From the NCBI GenBank assembly GCA_002708825.1, contig PAPF01000007.1:81572-145571 (forward strand): DNA of 64,000 nt, read 5' to 3'. The DNA comes from Phyllobacteriaceae bacterium. GTDB taxonomy: Bacteria > Pseudomonadota > Alphaproteobacteria > Rhizobiales > Rhizobiaceae. The notes below the pieces were generated by a model. The model searched no databases, was not told where the DNA came from, and was given only the letters and a program-made list of their open reading frames with translations. Below are positions 23,108 through 32,218 of the stretch, one piece after another (the first letter of the stretch is position 1; every line of letters begins with the position of its first letter). A program made the position numbers and the translations under genes.

Positions 23108-25018
23108 ATGATTCCGGTCAAGGTCATTCGGTGGGCAGGCGTGGCGGTGGCGGTGGTTCTTGCCGCTGCCATTGCGTATATGGCCGGATACAGTCCCTTC
23201 AGCCAGCCCGGTCAGCCGGACGATGGAGCGCCGGCGGCGGTCGCCAGCCGGCAAACGGAGACGGCGCAAGCCACGCCGGAAGCCGGAACCGGCGATGCCG
23301 GGTCCTCGCAGGCGTCCGGCACCACGGCGGCGGCCCCACCGGCAGCGGCGCCCGAAAACGCCGCGCAACAGCCTGCCCGGGATACAGCCGCCGCGCCGCA
23401 GGTTGTCACGCCCTCCTTCGGCATCGTCCGCGTGGAGCCGGACGGCTCGCTCGTGGTGGCCGGCTCTGCCGGCGCGGAAGCGGGCGTTGAACTGATCTCC
23501 GGAGCCCGCAAGCTCGGCGAGACGAAGGCGACCCTTTCGGGAGACTTCGCCATCGTGCTGGACGAGCCGCTGAAGCCCGGCGACTACCAGCTTGTCCTGC
23601 GCGCAACCGAGACCGATGGCCGCGCGGCCACTTCGCTGGAGACGGCCATCGTCGCCGTGCCGGAGACCGCCGACGGCCAGGTGCTGGCCCTTGTGGAGGA
23701 ACCGGGCAAGCCGAGCCGCCTCATCACCACGCCGGCGCCTGCCGAAACACCTGCCGGAACCTCTGCCGGTGCACCGGCCACGGGGCAGGACGGAGCGACC
23801 GCGTCGCAGGACAATGCCGCGCCCGCCGCCGAAGGCTCGGCGCAAGCGGATGGAGAGCAAGCCAGTGATGCTGCCGCCGCGCCGGATTCCGCACCCGCCG
23901 CTGGCGCTCCCGTAGCTTCCGGTGAAGCCGGTGATACCGCAGCACCCGCGCCCGCCGGCGATACCGGGTCCGCTGTGGCTGCCGCCGGTCAGGCCGATGC
24001 AAACGGGGAGGCGGCTCCGCCTGCTGGTCAGGAGACGGCTCCGTCCGTCACGGCCGGAGAGCCCTCCGGCACTGGGCAGCCTGAAGCGGGCGTCGAGACC
24101 GCCATGGCCGATCCTGCTGCCGGACGGGAAACCGCCGCGCCAGCGCCGGATGGCGGCGATACGGCTGCCGGATCAACGCAAACCCCGCCGGTTGCCGACC
24201 CCGCCAGTACTGACGGAAAGCCCTCCGTGCTCGTCGAGGCTGTCGAGATCGAGGGCCGCCGGATCTTTGTTGCCGGCGCCGCCTCGGGCGGCGAGCGTGT
24301 GCGCGTTTACGCCAACGACATCCTCCTGGGCGATGCGCCGGTGACCGATGGCGGGCGTTTCCTTGTCGAGGCGACCCGCGACCTTCCCGTCGGCGATTAT
24401 ATCGTGCGCGCCGACCTGCTGGCCGCCAACAATGCCGATGTGATCGCCCGCGCCGCCGTTCCCTTCCAGCGGTCCGAGGGCGAGGCCATTGCCGCTGTCG
24501 CGCCCGCGGCGCCCCGGGAAACGCAATCGAACCAGCAGCCGGCATCGCCGGACAGCAACGGGGGCGAAGCGCCTGCCCGATCCGCGGAAGGCCGTGATAG
24601 CTCCACGGACGGCGCGGCGGCCAGACAAATGCCGGCGACGGGACAAGCAGGAGAAGCAACCGGATCGGGCGAACAGCCCGGCGGGCAGCTTGCCAACGCC
24701 GGTGGCGGCCAGCAGGAGGCCGGCCAGGTCACCGCTTCGCAATCCATGGCCACCACCGCACCGGCGCTTGAAGCGACGCAAGGCTCTGTCATCATCCGCC
24801 GCGGCGACACGTTGTGGCAGATCTCGCGCCGGGTCTACGGCCGCGGCGTGCGCTATTCCACCATCTATCTGGCCAACCAGGAACAGATCGCCGATCCCGA
24901 CCGTATCTGGCCGGGACAGGTCTTCCGTGTTCCCGGCGAGACGCCGGAAGGCGAAGCCGCCGACATGAGCACGGTTGAAACACCGTCCGAAGACGGCGCC
25001 GCAGGCACGGGCGGTTAG
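23108..25018 (+). CDS. Long LysM-domain envelope protein with two Ig-like repeats
   Basis: The 636-residue product has an N-terminal membrane anchor or signal (about residues 7-27). Then come low-complexity Ala/Pro/Glu linkers and two similar beta-rich modules (FGIVRVEPDGSLVVAG..., about residues 102-195, and SVLVEAVEIEGRRIFVAG..., about 374-457) that look like a duplicated Ig-like domain. A C-terminal LysM (about 558-609: IIRRGDTLWQISRRVYGRG ... IWPGQVFRVP) would bind peptidoglycan. Similar rhizobial proteins are annotated only as LysM peptidoglycan-binding. The role is probably structural or regulatory in the periplasm. Confidence 0.85.
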   Translation: MIPVKVIRWAGVAVAVVLAAAIAYMAGYSPFSQPGQPDDGAPAAVASRQTETAQATPEAGTGDAGSSQASGTTAAAPPAAAPENAAQQPARDTAAAPQVVTPSFGIVRVEPDGSLVVAGSAGAEAGVELISGARKLGETKATLSGDFAIVLDEPLKPGDYQLVLRATETDGRAATSLETAIVAVPETADGQVLALVEEPGKPSRLITTPAPAETPAGTSAGAPATGQDGATASQDNAAPAAEGSAQADGEQASDAAAAPDSAPAAGAPVASGEAGDTAAPAPAGDTGSAVAAAGQADANGEAAPPAGQETAPSVTAGEPSGTGQPEAGVETAMADPAAGRETAAPAPDGGDTAAGSTQTPPVADPASTDGKPSVLVEAVEIEGRRIFVAGAASGGERVRVYANDILLGDAPVTDGGRFLVEATRDLPVGDYIVRADLLAANNADVIARAAVPFQRSEGEAIAAVAPAAPRETQSNQQPASPDSNGGEAPARSAEGRDSSTDGAAARQMPATGQAGEATGSGEQPGGQLANAGGGQQEAGQVTASQSMATTAPALEATQGSVIIRRGDTLWQISRRVYGRGVRYSTIYLANQEQIADPDRIWPGQVFRVPGETPEGEAADMSTVETPSEDGAAGTGG

Positions 25019-25081
25019 AAGACAGGGACGGTCGGGGGGATTCTCCGCCGGCGCCATGCGCGCCCCTCTTGCAATGCGCAA

Positions 25082-25105
25082 GTTCATCGTATATCGCCGA
25101 TGAAC
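25082..25105. promoter_or_regulatory. Palindromic operator candidate for the ArsR regulator
   Basis: GTTCATCG (25082-25089) and CGATGAAC (25098-25105) form a perfect 8+8 dyad around 8 bases (TATATCGC). It ends two bases before the arsR start codon at 25107, so a bound dimer would block expression. ArsR/SmtB proteins typically bind such 12-2-12 type dyads at their own promoters. Confidence 0.6.
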
Positions 25106-25106
25106 G

Positions 25107-25457
25107 ATGAATGAAGCGATGAAGATTCCCGGCGCAGGAGCGCATTGCCCGCAAGGTGCGGACGATGCCGCCATGGCGCGCCGTCTCTCCGCGCTCGCCA
25201 ATCCGGCGCGCCTGCGCATCCTCAGGCGCCTTGCCTGCGCCGATGCCTGCTGTTGCAAGGACGTGGTGGAGACGACCGGGCTGGCCCAGTCCACTGTCTC
25301 GCAACATCTCAGGGTGCTGGTTGAGGCCGGTTTCGTGACCTATGAGCCGGATGCCCAGCGTTCCCGCTATTCGCTGAACCGCGCGGCCCTGACCGGGCTT
25401 CGCGAGGACTTTGTTATCCTGCTCGCCGGCTGCTGCGCCGGCGCTGCCGATTCCTGA
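25107..25457 (+). CDS. ArsR/SmtB-family transcriptional regulator
   Basis: The 116-residue protein is a winged-helix repressor: ANPARLRILRRLA, then TTGLAQSTVSQHLRVLVEAGFV as the recognition helices and SRYSLN as the wing. It is cysteine-rich (Cys14, Cys44, Cys48-50, Cys109-110). CADACCC lies in the helix where ArsR uses its thiolate ligands, so metal(loid) or redox sensing is likely. A perfect dyad sits immediately upstream, and an Atm1-type ABC exporter starts 15 bases after its stop. The most economical reading is an autoregulated pair controlling the exporter. The effector is not known. Confidence 0.85.
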   Translation: MNEAMKIPGAGAHCPQGADDAAMARRLSALANPARLRILRRLACADACCCKDVVETTGLAQSTVSQHLRVLVEAGFVTYEPDAQRSRYSLNRAALTGLREDFVILLAGCCAGAADS

Positions 25458-25472
25458 ACAGGACAATCCGCT

Positions 25473-27353
25473 TTGGCCAAGACCGTTTCAGCCGATTCCG
25501 GCTCGACATTCCAGACCATCCGCAATCTCTGGCCCTACATGTGGCCGGAAGGACGGCCCGACCTGAAGATGCGTGTGCTCTGGGCGGCCCTGTTCCTCGT
25601 CGTCGCCAAGCTGGTGCTCATCCTCGTGCCCTACTTCTTCAAATGGGCCACGGACGCGCTGAACGGGGAGGGCGATCTGCCCGGCGGCCTGCCGGCCTTT
25701 CTTCTGGCACCCGCGGCGCTGGTGCTTGCCTACAACATTGCCCGCATCGGCCAGCAGGGCTTCAACCAGTTGCGCGACGCCCTGTTTGCCCGCGTCAGCC
25801 AGCATGCCGTACGCCAGCTTGCGCACCGGACGTTCGTGCACATGCACAGGCTGTCGCTGCGCTTTCACCTGGAGCGGCGCACCGGCGGCCTGTCGCGCAT
25901 CATCGAGCGCGGCACCAAGGGCATCGAGACCATCGTCCGTTTCACCATTCTCAACACCGCGCCGACGGTACTCGAATTCGGCCTCACCGCCGTGATTTTC
26001 GCCGTCGCCTATGGCTGGGAATATGTCGCGGTGGTCGCGGTCACCGTCTGGCTCTACACCTGGTTCACGGTGAAGGCGTCCGACTGGCGCATCCAGATCC
26101 GCCGCGAGATGAACGATTCCGACACCGACGCCAACACCAAGGCCATCGACTCGCTGCTGAACTACGAGACCGTGAAGTATTTCAACAACGAGGCCATGGA
26201 GGCGAGCCGCTTCGACCGCTCCATGGCGCGCTACGAGAAGGCGGCCACCCAGACCTGGACATCGCTCGGCTGGCTGAATTTCGGCCAGGGCGTGATCTTC
26301 GGCGTCGGCATGGCTGTGGCCATGGTCATGTCGGCGCTGGAAGTGCAGGCCGGCACGCAGACGCTGGGGGATTTCGTCTTCATCAACGCCATGCTGATCC
26401 AGCTTGCCATTCCGCTCAATTTCATCGGCTTCATCTATCGCGAGATCAGGCAGGGCCTGACCGATATCGAGCAGATGTTCGACCTGCTGGACGTCAGGGC
26501 CGAGGTTGTGGACAAGCCCGGCGCGGCACCGCTGGCCGTCGATGCCGGCACGATCCGCTTCGAGGACGTGCATTTCGCCTATGACCGCGAGCGCGACATC
26601 CTGAAAGGCATCTCCTTCGAGGTGCCGGCCGGCAAGACCGTGGCCATTGTCGGCCCGTCGGGTGCGGGCAAATCCACCATTTCCCGGCTGCTGTTCCGCT
26701 TCTACGACGTGAAATCGGGCGCCATCACCATTGACGGCCAGGATGTGCGCGACGTGACGCAGGAGAGCCTGCGCGCCGCCATCGGCATGGTGCCGCAGGA
26801 TACCGTGCTGTTCAACGACACGATTGCCTACAACATCCGCTACGGCCGCCCGGATGCCAGCGAGGACGAGGTGCGCCGCGCCGCCGAACTGGCCCAGATC
26901 TCCGGCTTCATCGAGAAACTGCCGGAGGGTTACAAGGCCATGGTCGGCGAGCGCGGATTGAAGCTGTCGGGCGGCGAGAAGCAGCGCGTGGCGATCGCCC
27001 GCACCATTCTCAAGGCCCCGCCCATCCTCATCCTCGACGAGGCCACATCGGCCCTCGATACCCATACCGAGCAGGAAATCCAGTCCGCGCTCGATCTGGT
27101 GTCGCGCGGGCGCACCACGCTGGTCATCGCGCATCGCCTGTCCACCGTCATTTCCGCCGATTCGATCATCGTGCTGCGTGACGGGCTGATCGCCGAGCAG
27201 GGCACGCATCGCGAACTGCTGGCGAGGAAGGGCCTCTATGCCGACATGTGGGACCGCCAGCGCGAGGCCACGGAAGCCGAGGAACGCCTGCGCCGCGCCC
27301 GCGAGGAGGACGACATGGGCGTCGTCGTGCGCGTCAGGCCTGCCGGGGTCTGA
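25473..27353 (+). CDS. Atm1-type ABC exporter (fused permease-ATPase)
   Basis: The 626-residue half-transporter resembles the Atm1/ABCB7 class, which exports glutathione-linked species and supports Fe-S assembly or heavy metal detoxification. The N-terminal membrane domain has six helices, with [20 protein letters not shown] and [11 protein letters not shown] typical of the class. The ATPase has Walker [11 protein letters not shown], the signature [13 protein letters not shown] and Walker [13 protein letters not shown]. The start is TTG at 25473, with AGGA about nine bases before it and no upstream ATG in frame. It follows the Cys-rich ArsR gene, probably as one operon. Confidence 0.92.
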   Translation: MAKTVSADSGSTFQTIRNLWPYMWPEGRPDLKMRVLWAALFLVVAKLVLILVPYFFKWATDALNGEGDLPGGLPAFLLAPAALVLAYNIARIGQQGFNQLRDALFARVSQHAVRQLAHRTFVHMHRLSLRFHLERRTGGLSRIIERGTKGIETIVRFTILNTAPTVLEFGLTAVIFAVAYGWEYVAVVAVTVWLYTWFTVKASDWRIQIRREMNDSDTDANTKAIDSLLNYETVKYFNNEAMEASRFDRSMARYEKAATQTWTSLGWLNFGQGVIFGVGMAVAMVMSALEVQAGTQTLGDFVFINAMLIQLAIPLNFIGFIYREIRQGLTDIEQMFDLLDVRAEVVDKPGAAPLAVDAGTIRFEDVHFAYDRERDILKGISFEVPAGKTVAIVGPSGAGKSTISRLLFRFYDVKSGAITIDGQDVRDVTQESLRAAIGMVPQDTVLFNDTIAYNIRYGRPDASEDEVRRAAELAQISGFIEKLPEGYKAMVGERGLKLSGGEKQRVAIARTILKAPPILILDEATSALDTHTEQEIQSALDLVSRGRTTLVIAHRLSTVISADSIIVLRDGLIAEQGTHRELLARKGLYADMWDRQREATEAEERLRRAREEDDMGVVVRVRPAGV

Positions 27354-27376
27354 GGACAGGGACTTTCGCTTTCTCG

Positions 27377-27399
27377 CCTCTCCCCATGTGGGGGAAGGT
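27377..27399. repeat. Rhizobial-type palindromic repeat
   Basis: CCTCTCCCCATGTGGGGGAAGG is an imperfect dyad of the kind often found between rhizobial genes, followed by GGCCCAGGTGAGCGGG that resembles the usual extension of such elements. It lies in the 187-base gap before psd. It is a probable terminator or transcript-stabilising element after the ABC exporter. The rest of this gap up to 27540 holds no other gene. Confidence 0.55.
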
Positions 27400-27540
27400 G
27401 GCCCAGGTGAGCGGGCGTGGCATCGGCTTCGCCCGCCTTGCGCCGGGCGTTTACCTTTCCCACATTCGCGTTTGCCCCGCCGCCCGCCCATCGTGTATGG
27501 CTTGGGCGACCGATCTTTCCGCAAGAGACAAGAAAAACAC

Positions 27541-28239
27541 ATGAGTCTTGCCGACACCATTTCCAGGACCTTCGTCCCCGTCCGCCGCGAGGGCTGGCCC
27601 TTCATCGCCGCCTTCTTCGTGGCCGCGCTCATCCTTGGCCTCATCTGGGATCCGCTGTTCTGGATCGGACTGGCGCTGACCGGCTGGTGCGCCTATTTCT
27701 TCCGCGATCCTGACCGCGTCGTGCCACAGGACGACGACCTGGTCCTGTCCGCGGCCGACGGCGTCGTGTCTGCCATCGGCGAGACAGTGCCGCCAGCGGA
27801 ACTGGGGCTTGGCGACCAGCCGCGCCTGCGCGTCTCGGTGTTCATGAATGTCTTCTCCGTACATGTGAACCGCGCGCCGGTGCGCGGGCGCATCACCACG
27901 GTTCGCCATCGCGCCGGCAAGTTCCTGAATGCCGAACTGGACAAGGCCAGCGAACTGAACGAGCGCAACGGGCTTGTCATCGATGGCCCGCATGGCCGGA
28001 TCGCCACCGTGCAGGTGGCCGGCCTCGTGGCGCGCCGCATCCTGTGCTGGTCGGGCGAGGGCGAGGACATCCGCGCCGGAGAGCGCTTCGGCCTCATCCG
28101 TTTCGGCAGCCGGCTCGATGTGTACCTGCCCGAGGGCTACACCCTGCGCGTCGCGCTGGGCCAGATGGCGGTGGCGGGCGAGACGGTGCTTGCCGAATTC
28201 AATGCCGCGCGGCCCGCGCCGGCGACCCGGACCGACTGA
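27541..28239 (+). CDS. psd: Phosphatidylserine decarboxylase
   Basis: The 232-residue proenzyme converts phosphatidylserine to phosphatidylethanolamine. It is the short (type II, archaeal-like) form. Self-cleavage would occur between Gly189 and Ser190 in [12 protein letters not shown], giving a pyruvoyl group from Ser190. Two hydrophobic helices near residues 20-52 anchor it to the membrane, and [13 protein letters not shown] contains the conserved His. ATG 27541 is preceded by AAGAGACAAG. The pssA gene follows after 7 bases, as expected for the two-step pathway. Confidence 0.96.
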   Translation: MSLADTISRTFVPVRREGWPFIAAFFVAALILGLIWDPLFWIGLALTGWCAYFFRDPDRVVPQDDDLVLSAADGVVSAIGETVPPAELGLGDQPRLRVSVFMNVFSVHVNRAPVRGRITTVRHRAGKFLNAELDKASELNERNGLVIDGPHGRIATVQVAGLVARRILCWSGEGEDIRAGERFGLIRFGSRLDVYLPEGYTLRVALGQMAVAGETVLAEFNAARPAPATRTD

Positions 28240-28246
28240 CGCGCCC

Positions 28247-29092
28247 ATGGATGCCTTTCCGCCTTTCGATCCCAATGGCGAGCCGGACGGGGACAATGGC
28301 GCGGACCGCCGCGGCCCGCGCCTGCGCGAGATCCCGCTGCGCATGGTCTGGCCGAACCTGATCACGACGCTTGCCATCTGCGCGGGACTGACCGGCGTGC
28401 GCTTCGCCATCGAGGGCGAGTTCCAGCGCTCGGTCATCCTGGTCTTGCTGGCAGCCTTCCTGGATGGCATCGACGGCCGCGTCGCGCGCATGCTCAAGGC
28501 CACCTCCAAGTTCGGCGTGCAGATGGATTCGCTGGCCGACATCGTCAATTTCGGCGTCGTGCCCGCGCTCGTGATCTGGCTCTATTTCCTGAATCTTGCG
28601 CCGCAGGTGGGCTGGATCGCGGCCCTGGTCTACGCAATCGCCGCCGCCCTCAGGCTCGCCCGCTTCAACGTCATGTCGGAAAATCCCGGCCGCGCAGCCT
28701 GGCAGGGCGAATATTTCGTCGGCGTTCCGGCACCCGCCGGTGCGCTGCTGGTGCTGTTGCCGGTCTATCTCGGCCTTGCCGGTTTCGAGCCGGGCATGCC
28801 GTCAGCCTACGTCTTCTCCATCTATACGGTGGGTATCGCCTTCCTCCTGGTCTCGCGCCTGCCGGTCTGGTCGGGCAAGGCGCTCGGCCTGAAGGTCCCG
28901 CGCACCGCGGTCATCCCGCTCATCCTCGCCGTTGCGCTCGCTATCATGCTTCTGGCCTCCTTCACCTTCGAGGTGCTGATCCTGCTGGCAATCGGCTACC
29001 TCGCCGCCTTGCCGTTCTCCGCCATGGCCTATCGCCGCCGGGAGCAGCGGGAGCATGGGGGGCACATGGGCGCGGGCAATAATGGTGGCTGA
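28247..29092 (+). CDS. pssA: CDP-diacylglycerol-serine O-phosphatidyltransferase
   Basis: The 281-residue membrane enzyme makes phosphatidylserine from CDP-diacylglycerol and serine. The CDP-alcohol phosphotransferase motif is complete: Asp76-Gly77-x2-Ala80-Arg81-x8-Gly90-x3-Asp94-x3-Asp98. About eight hydrophobic helices follow a Pro/Asp-rich cytoplasmic head. The pair psd-pssA is a standard rhizobial arrangement. Start at ATG 28247; the longer frame upstream is the shadow of psd. Confidence 0.95.
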   Translation: MDAFPPFDPNGEPDGDNGADRRGPRLREIPLRMVWPNLITTLAICAGLTGVRFAIEGEFQRSVILVLLAAFLDGIDGRVARMLKATSKFGVQMDSLADIVNFGVVPALVIWLYFLNLAPQVGWIAALVYAIAAALRLARFNVMSENPGRAAWQGEYFVGVPAPAGALLVLLPVYLGLAGFEPGMPSAYVFSIYTVGIAFLLVSRLPVWSGKALGLKVPRTAVIPLILAVALAIMLLASFTFEVLILLAIGYLAALPFSAMAYRRREQREHGGHMGAGNNGG

Positions 29093-29095
29093 CCG

Positions 29096-31349
29096 TCAGG
29101 CCGCGTCACGCGGGCCGGGACCCTTTCCCTCCAAGCCAAGCTGTTCCAGCGCTATGGTGCGCGCGCCGGCATAGTCGGTCTTGCCGGATCCCAGCACCGG
29201 TATGTCGCCCACCTTGATGATGTCATGCGGGACCATCAGATCGGCGGCACCGGCCTTGCGCCCGAAATCGCGCAGCTTTTCCGCATCGGCTTCGGTCGCC
29301 GTGGTGACGAGCACGATGCGTTCGCCGCGCCGCGAGTCCGGCACGGAAACAGCAGCGTGGCGTTCTTCCGGCCAGAGCGACTGCACCAGCATTTCCACCG
29401 CGCCGAGCGACACCATCTCGCCTGCGATCTTGGCGAACCGCTTCGCCCGGCCCTTGATCGCCAGGAAGCCCTCGCGGTCGATGGAGACGATGTCGCCGCT
29501 GTCGTGCCAGCCATCGGCAAGCGGGCGCAATTCGCCGGGGTGGTCGGCTGTCAGGTAACCGAGCATCACGTTTGGTCCCTTCAGCCAGAGCCTTCCGCCG
29601 TCGGCAATGCCCTCCACCGGTTCCAGCCGCGTCTCGATGCCCGGAAGCAGCCGACCGACGGTGGAAAGGCGGCCATGGGTATGGGAGTTGACCGCGACGA
29701 CGGGTGCTGCCTCGGTCATGCCGAAGCCCTCCAGCACCTGCGCGCCGAACCGTTCGCGCCAGACCCGTTCCGTTTCCGGCTTTACCGCTTCCGCACCGGC
29801 AACCACCATGCGCAGCGAGGCGAAGTCGGTGTCGCGCGCCATCCGGGCATAGCCGTTGAGGAAGGTGTCGGTGCCGAACATGATCGTGGGCCGGACCTTG
29901 GTCACGGTGTGCGGAATGATCTTGTAGTGCAGGGGGGAGGGGTAAAGGTACAGGTCCACCCCGGAAAGCATGGGCAGGATGGTGCCGCCGGTCAGGCCAA
30001 AGGAATGGAAGACGGGCAGGACATTGAACAGCCGGTCCGCAGGGGAAAAGTCGATGCGCGCTGCGATCTGCGCCACGTTGGCCAGGATGTTGCGGTGGGA
30101 CAGGACCACGCCCTTGGGCGTGCCTTCCGAGCCGGATGTGAACAGGATGACGGCCGGATCGTCCGGCGCGGGTCTCACCGGCGGATGCGCCCACATCAGC
30201 GCCCCCCACCGCCTTCTCGAAGACGGAAATGCTGTCGCGGATGTCCTCCAGCCAGTGCACCGCAGCCCCGGTCTTGTGAATGGCCTCCATGATGTGGTCG
30301 AGGCCGGCCTTCTCGATGAAGGCGCGCGAGGTGACGATGTCGCCGATCCGGGCGGCACGGATGGCGGAGGCCACGTTTGCGGGACCGGCGGTGTAGTTGA
30401 TCATGGCCGCCGGCCGTCCCGTGCCCTGCACCGCGAAGAAGGCAACCGCCACGCCATTGGCATTGGGCAGCATGAGGCCGACCGGCTGGCCGGGCTTGCC
30501 GAGGCGGGCGAACCGCCGGGCGAGAATGCGTGCGCCGACCATGACGCGCTTGCGGCTCAGTGAACCGGTCAAGGGATCTGAAACCGCGGTATCCTGTGCG
30601 CCGAACCGCCGGACGGCGGCAACCATGCTTTCGAAGAGCGTCGTCCGGCTGGCCGCATTGGCAATGAACCGGACATCGGCCATGCGGTCGAAAAAGGCAT
30701 TGGTTGCGGTCGTGGTGCCGGGTCCGCCGCGCGCCATCAGTTGGGCGACGGTCATCGCCGGAAGCGTATGGATCTTCAGCGGTTGCAGCCGGTGGCGCGG
30801 CGCTTCGGCTTCCCGCACCAGCGAGAAGGGCAGGTGCCGGGCGCCATCGATAATGACCGGAACGATGCGGGCTTCCGCCTTCATGGCGATCCGCGCCACC
30901 GCGCGGTAGAGTCGCAGCGTCTTTCGGTCAGGCTCCACCGCGTGCGGCAGGTAGACCGCGAGGCGCCCGCGCCCCTTGAGGTGGCGGACCAGCCGCCGCG
31001 AAACGAACACATGCTCGGCCTTGAAGGCGATGGTGCGCGCCAGTGCCCGATAGGGCTCCATCCATCCGGCCCGTGCGCTCCCGGCGTCGAGGATGTGCAG
31101 CGTGTCGGCGGGCAGCGCCGCCAGCATGATCGCCGGATCGATGCGCGACTGGTGGAGCACGGCATAGATGACCGGCGCGGCTTCCTGTGTCGCTGCGCGG
31201 AGTGCGGTGTCATCAAGGCGCCAGACCAGTTTGAAGGGGACCAGCCAGAACGCCTGCGCCAGCGTGTTGCGCCCGCCAAGCCACTGGGCAAGCACGGCCG
31301 CCAGGTAGGCGGCCGCCACGAGGGCTAGGATCGACCCGGCCATGGCCAT
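29096..31349 (-). pseudogene. Aas-like acyltransferase/acyl-ACP synthetase, frameshifted
   Basis: Read in two frames, this encodes a membrane acyltransferase plus an AMP-forming synthetase of the Aas type that reacylates lysophospholipids. Frame one (31349 to about 30205) has a hydrophobic N-terminus, the acyltransferase motif HQSRID (H-x4-D) and the start of the AMP-binding domain up to SISVFEKAVGG. Frame two continues with ALMWAHPPVRP, the P-loop FTSGSEGTPKGVVLSH, GFGMTEAAPVV, WHDSGD and GSGKTDYAG to the stop at 29096. The switch occurs at a six-C tract (30202-30207), and removing one base restores the frame. Apart from this the gene looks intact, so a sequencing error, a recent mutation or phase variation are all possible. 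Confidence 0.85.
30202..30207. other. C6 homopolymer at the frameshift point
   Basis: Six consecutive C bases on the plus strand (G6 on the coding strand) lie exactly where the Aas-like protein changes frame between VFEKAVG and ALMWAHPP. Five bases instead of six would give one continuous reading frame. Confidence 0.8.
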
Positions 31350-31461
31350 GCGCTTTCCTCCTCCGGAAGCACACTGTCGCTGACCGGGCGTGCTCCCCTG
31401 ATCTGCCGGAGGGTAACGCAGGATTTGTCGGGGTCAATCGGCCCGGATGCGGGAGGCCTGG

Positions 31462-32208
31462 TCAGGCGGGCCGGTTGTAATCCAGGAAGCGGTTTTCCGG
31501 CACGTCGAACAGCTTGCCCGTCACCGTCAGTTCCGGATCGGCGAGCGCGGCGATTGCACGCGCAACGGTATCCGGCGTCGGCAGCGTCTGGGGATCTTCG
31601 CCCGGCACCGCCTGGGCGCGCATGGCGGTGCGCGTTGCACCGGGATTGACGCTGTTGACACGCAATTTCATGTTCTGCGTCTCGTGCGCCCACGAACGCG
31701 CCAGAGCCTCGACCGCGGCCTTTGATGCCGCATAGGGGCCCCAGAAGGCCTTGCAGCTATGCGCCGATCCCGAGGACATGATGATGGCGCGACCGGCATC
31801 AGAAAGGCGCAGCAGCGGGTCCATCGAGCGGATCAGCCGCCAGGTCGCCGTCACGTTGACCGCCATGACCTTGTCGAAGACCTTCGGTTCCACATGGCCG
31901 ATCGGCGAGATCGTGCCCAGCACGCCGGCATTGGCCGCCAGGATGTCCAGCTTGCCCCAGCGCTCGAAGATCGCCGCGCCAAGCCGGTCGATGCCGGGAT
32001 AATCCGTCACGTCGAGCGGCACCAGCGTGGCGGCCCCGCCACCGGCCTTGATCTCGTCGTCCAGTTCCTCAAGCCCGCCCTGCGTGCGCGCAACGGCGAT
32101 GACATGGGCGCCGGCCGCGGCGAAGTGCTTTGCCAGGAAATAGCCGATGCCGCGCGATGCGCCGGTGACAAGGGCCAGCCGGCCGGAAAGGTCGGGGAGA
32201 TCGTTCAT
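31462..32208 (-). CDS. Short-chain dehydrogenase/reductase
   Basis: A 248-residue SDR-family oxidoreductase using NAD(P)H. The cofactor loop VTGASRGIGYFLAKHF lies at about residues 14-29, the catalytic Ser in IIMSSGSAHS, and Tyr-x3-Lys in YAASKAAVEAL. NSVNPGATRTAMRAQA is the usual substrate loop. The substrate is not inferable. The gene starts 10 bases after purF on the same strand, an arrangement I recall as conserved in Rhizobiales. ATG 32208 follows GGAAGACC; the 21 longer codons are excluded. Confidence 0.9.
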   Translation of the reverse strand: MNDLPDLSGRLALVTGASRGIGYFLAKHFAAAGAHVIAVARTQGGLEELDDEIKAGGGAATLVPLDVTDYPGIDRLGAAIFERWGKLDILAANAGVLGTISPIGHVEPKVFDKVMAVNVTATWRLIRSMDPLLRLSDAGRAIIMSSGSAHSCKAFWGPYAASKAAVEALARSWAHETQNMKLRVNSVNPGATRTAMRAQAVPGEDPQTLPTPDTVARAIAALADPELTVTGKLFDVPENRFLDYNRPA

Positions 32209-32218
32209 GGTCTTCCGT

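Noticed and set aside
25488-27644. A 718-codon frame antisense to the Atm1-type exporter.
   Set aside because: The exporter on the plus strand has full ABC motifs; the antisense frame has none.
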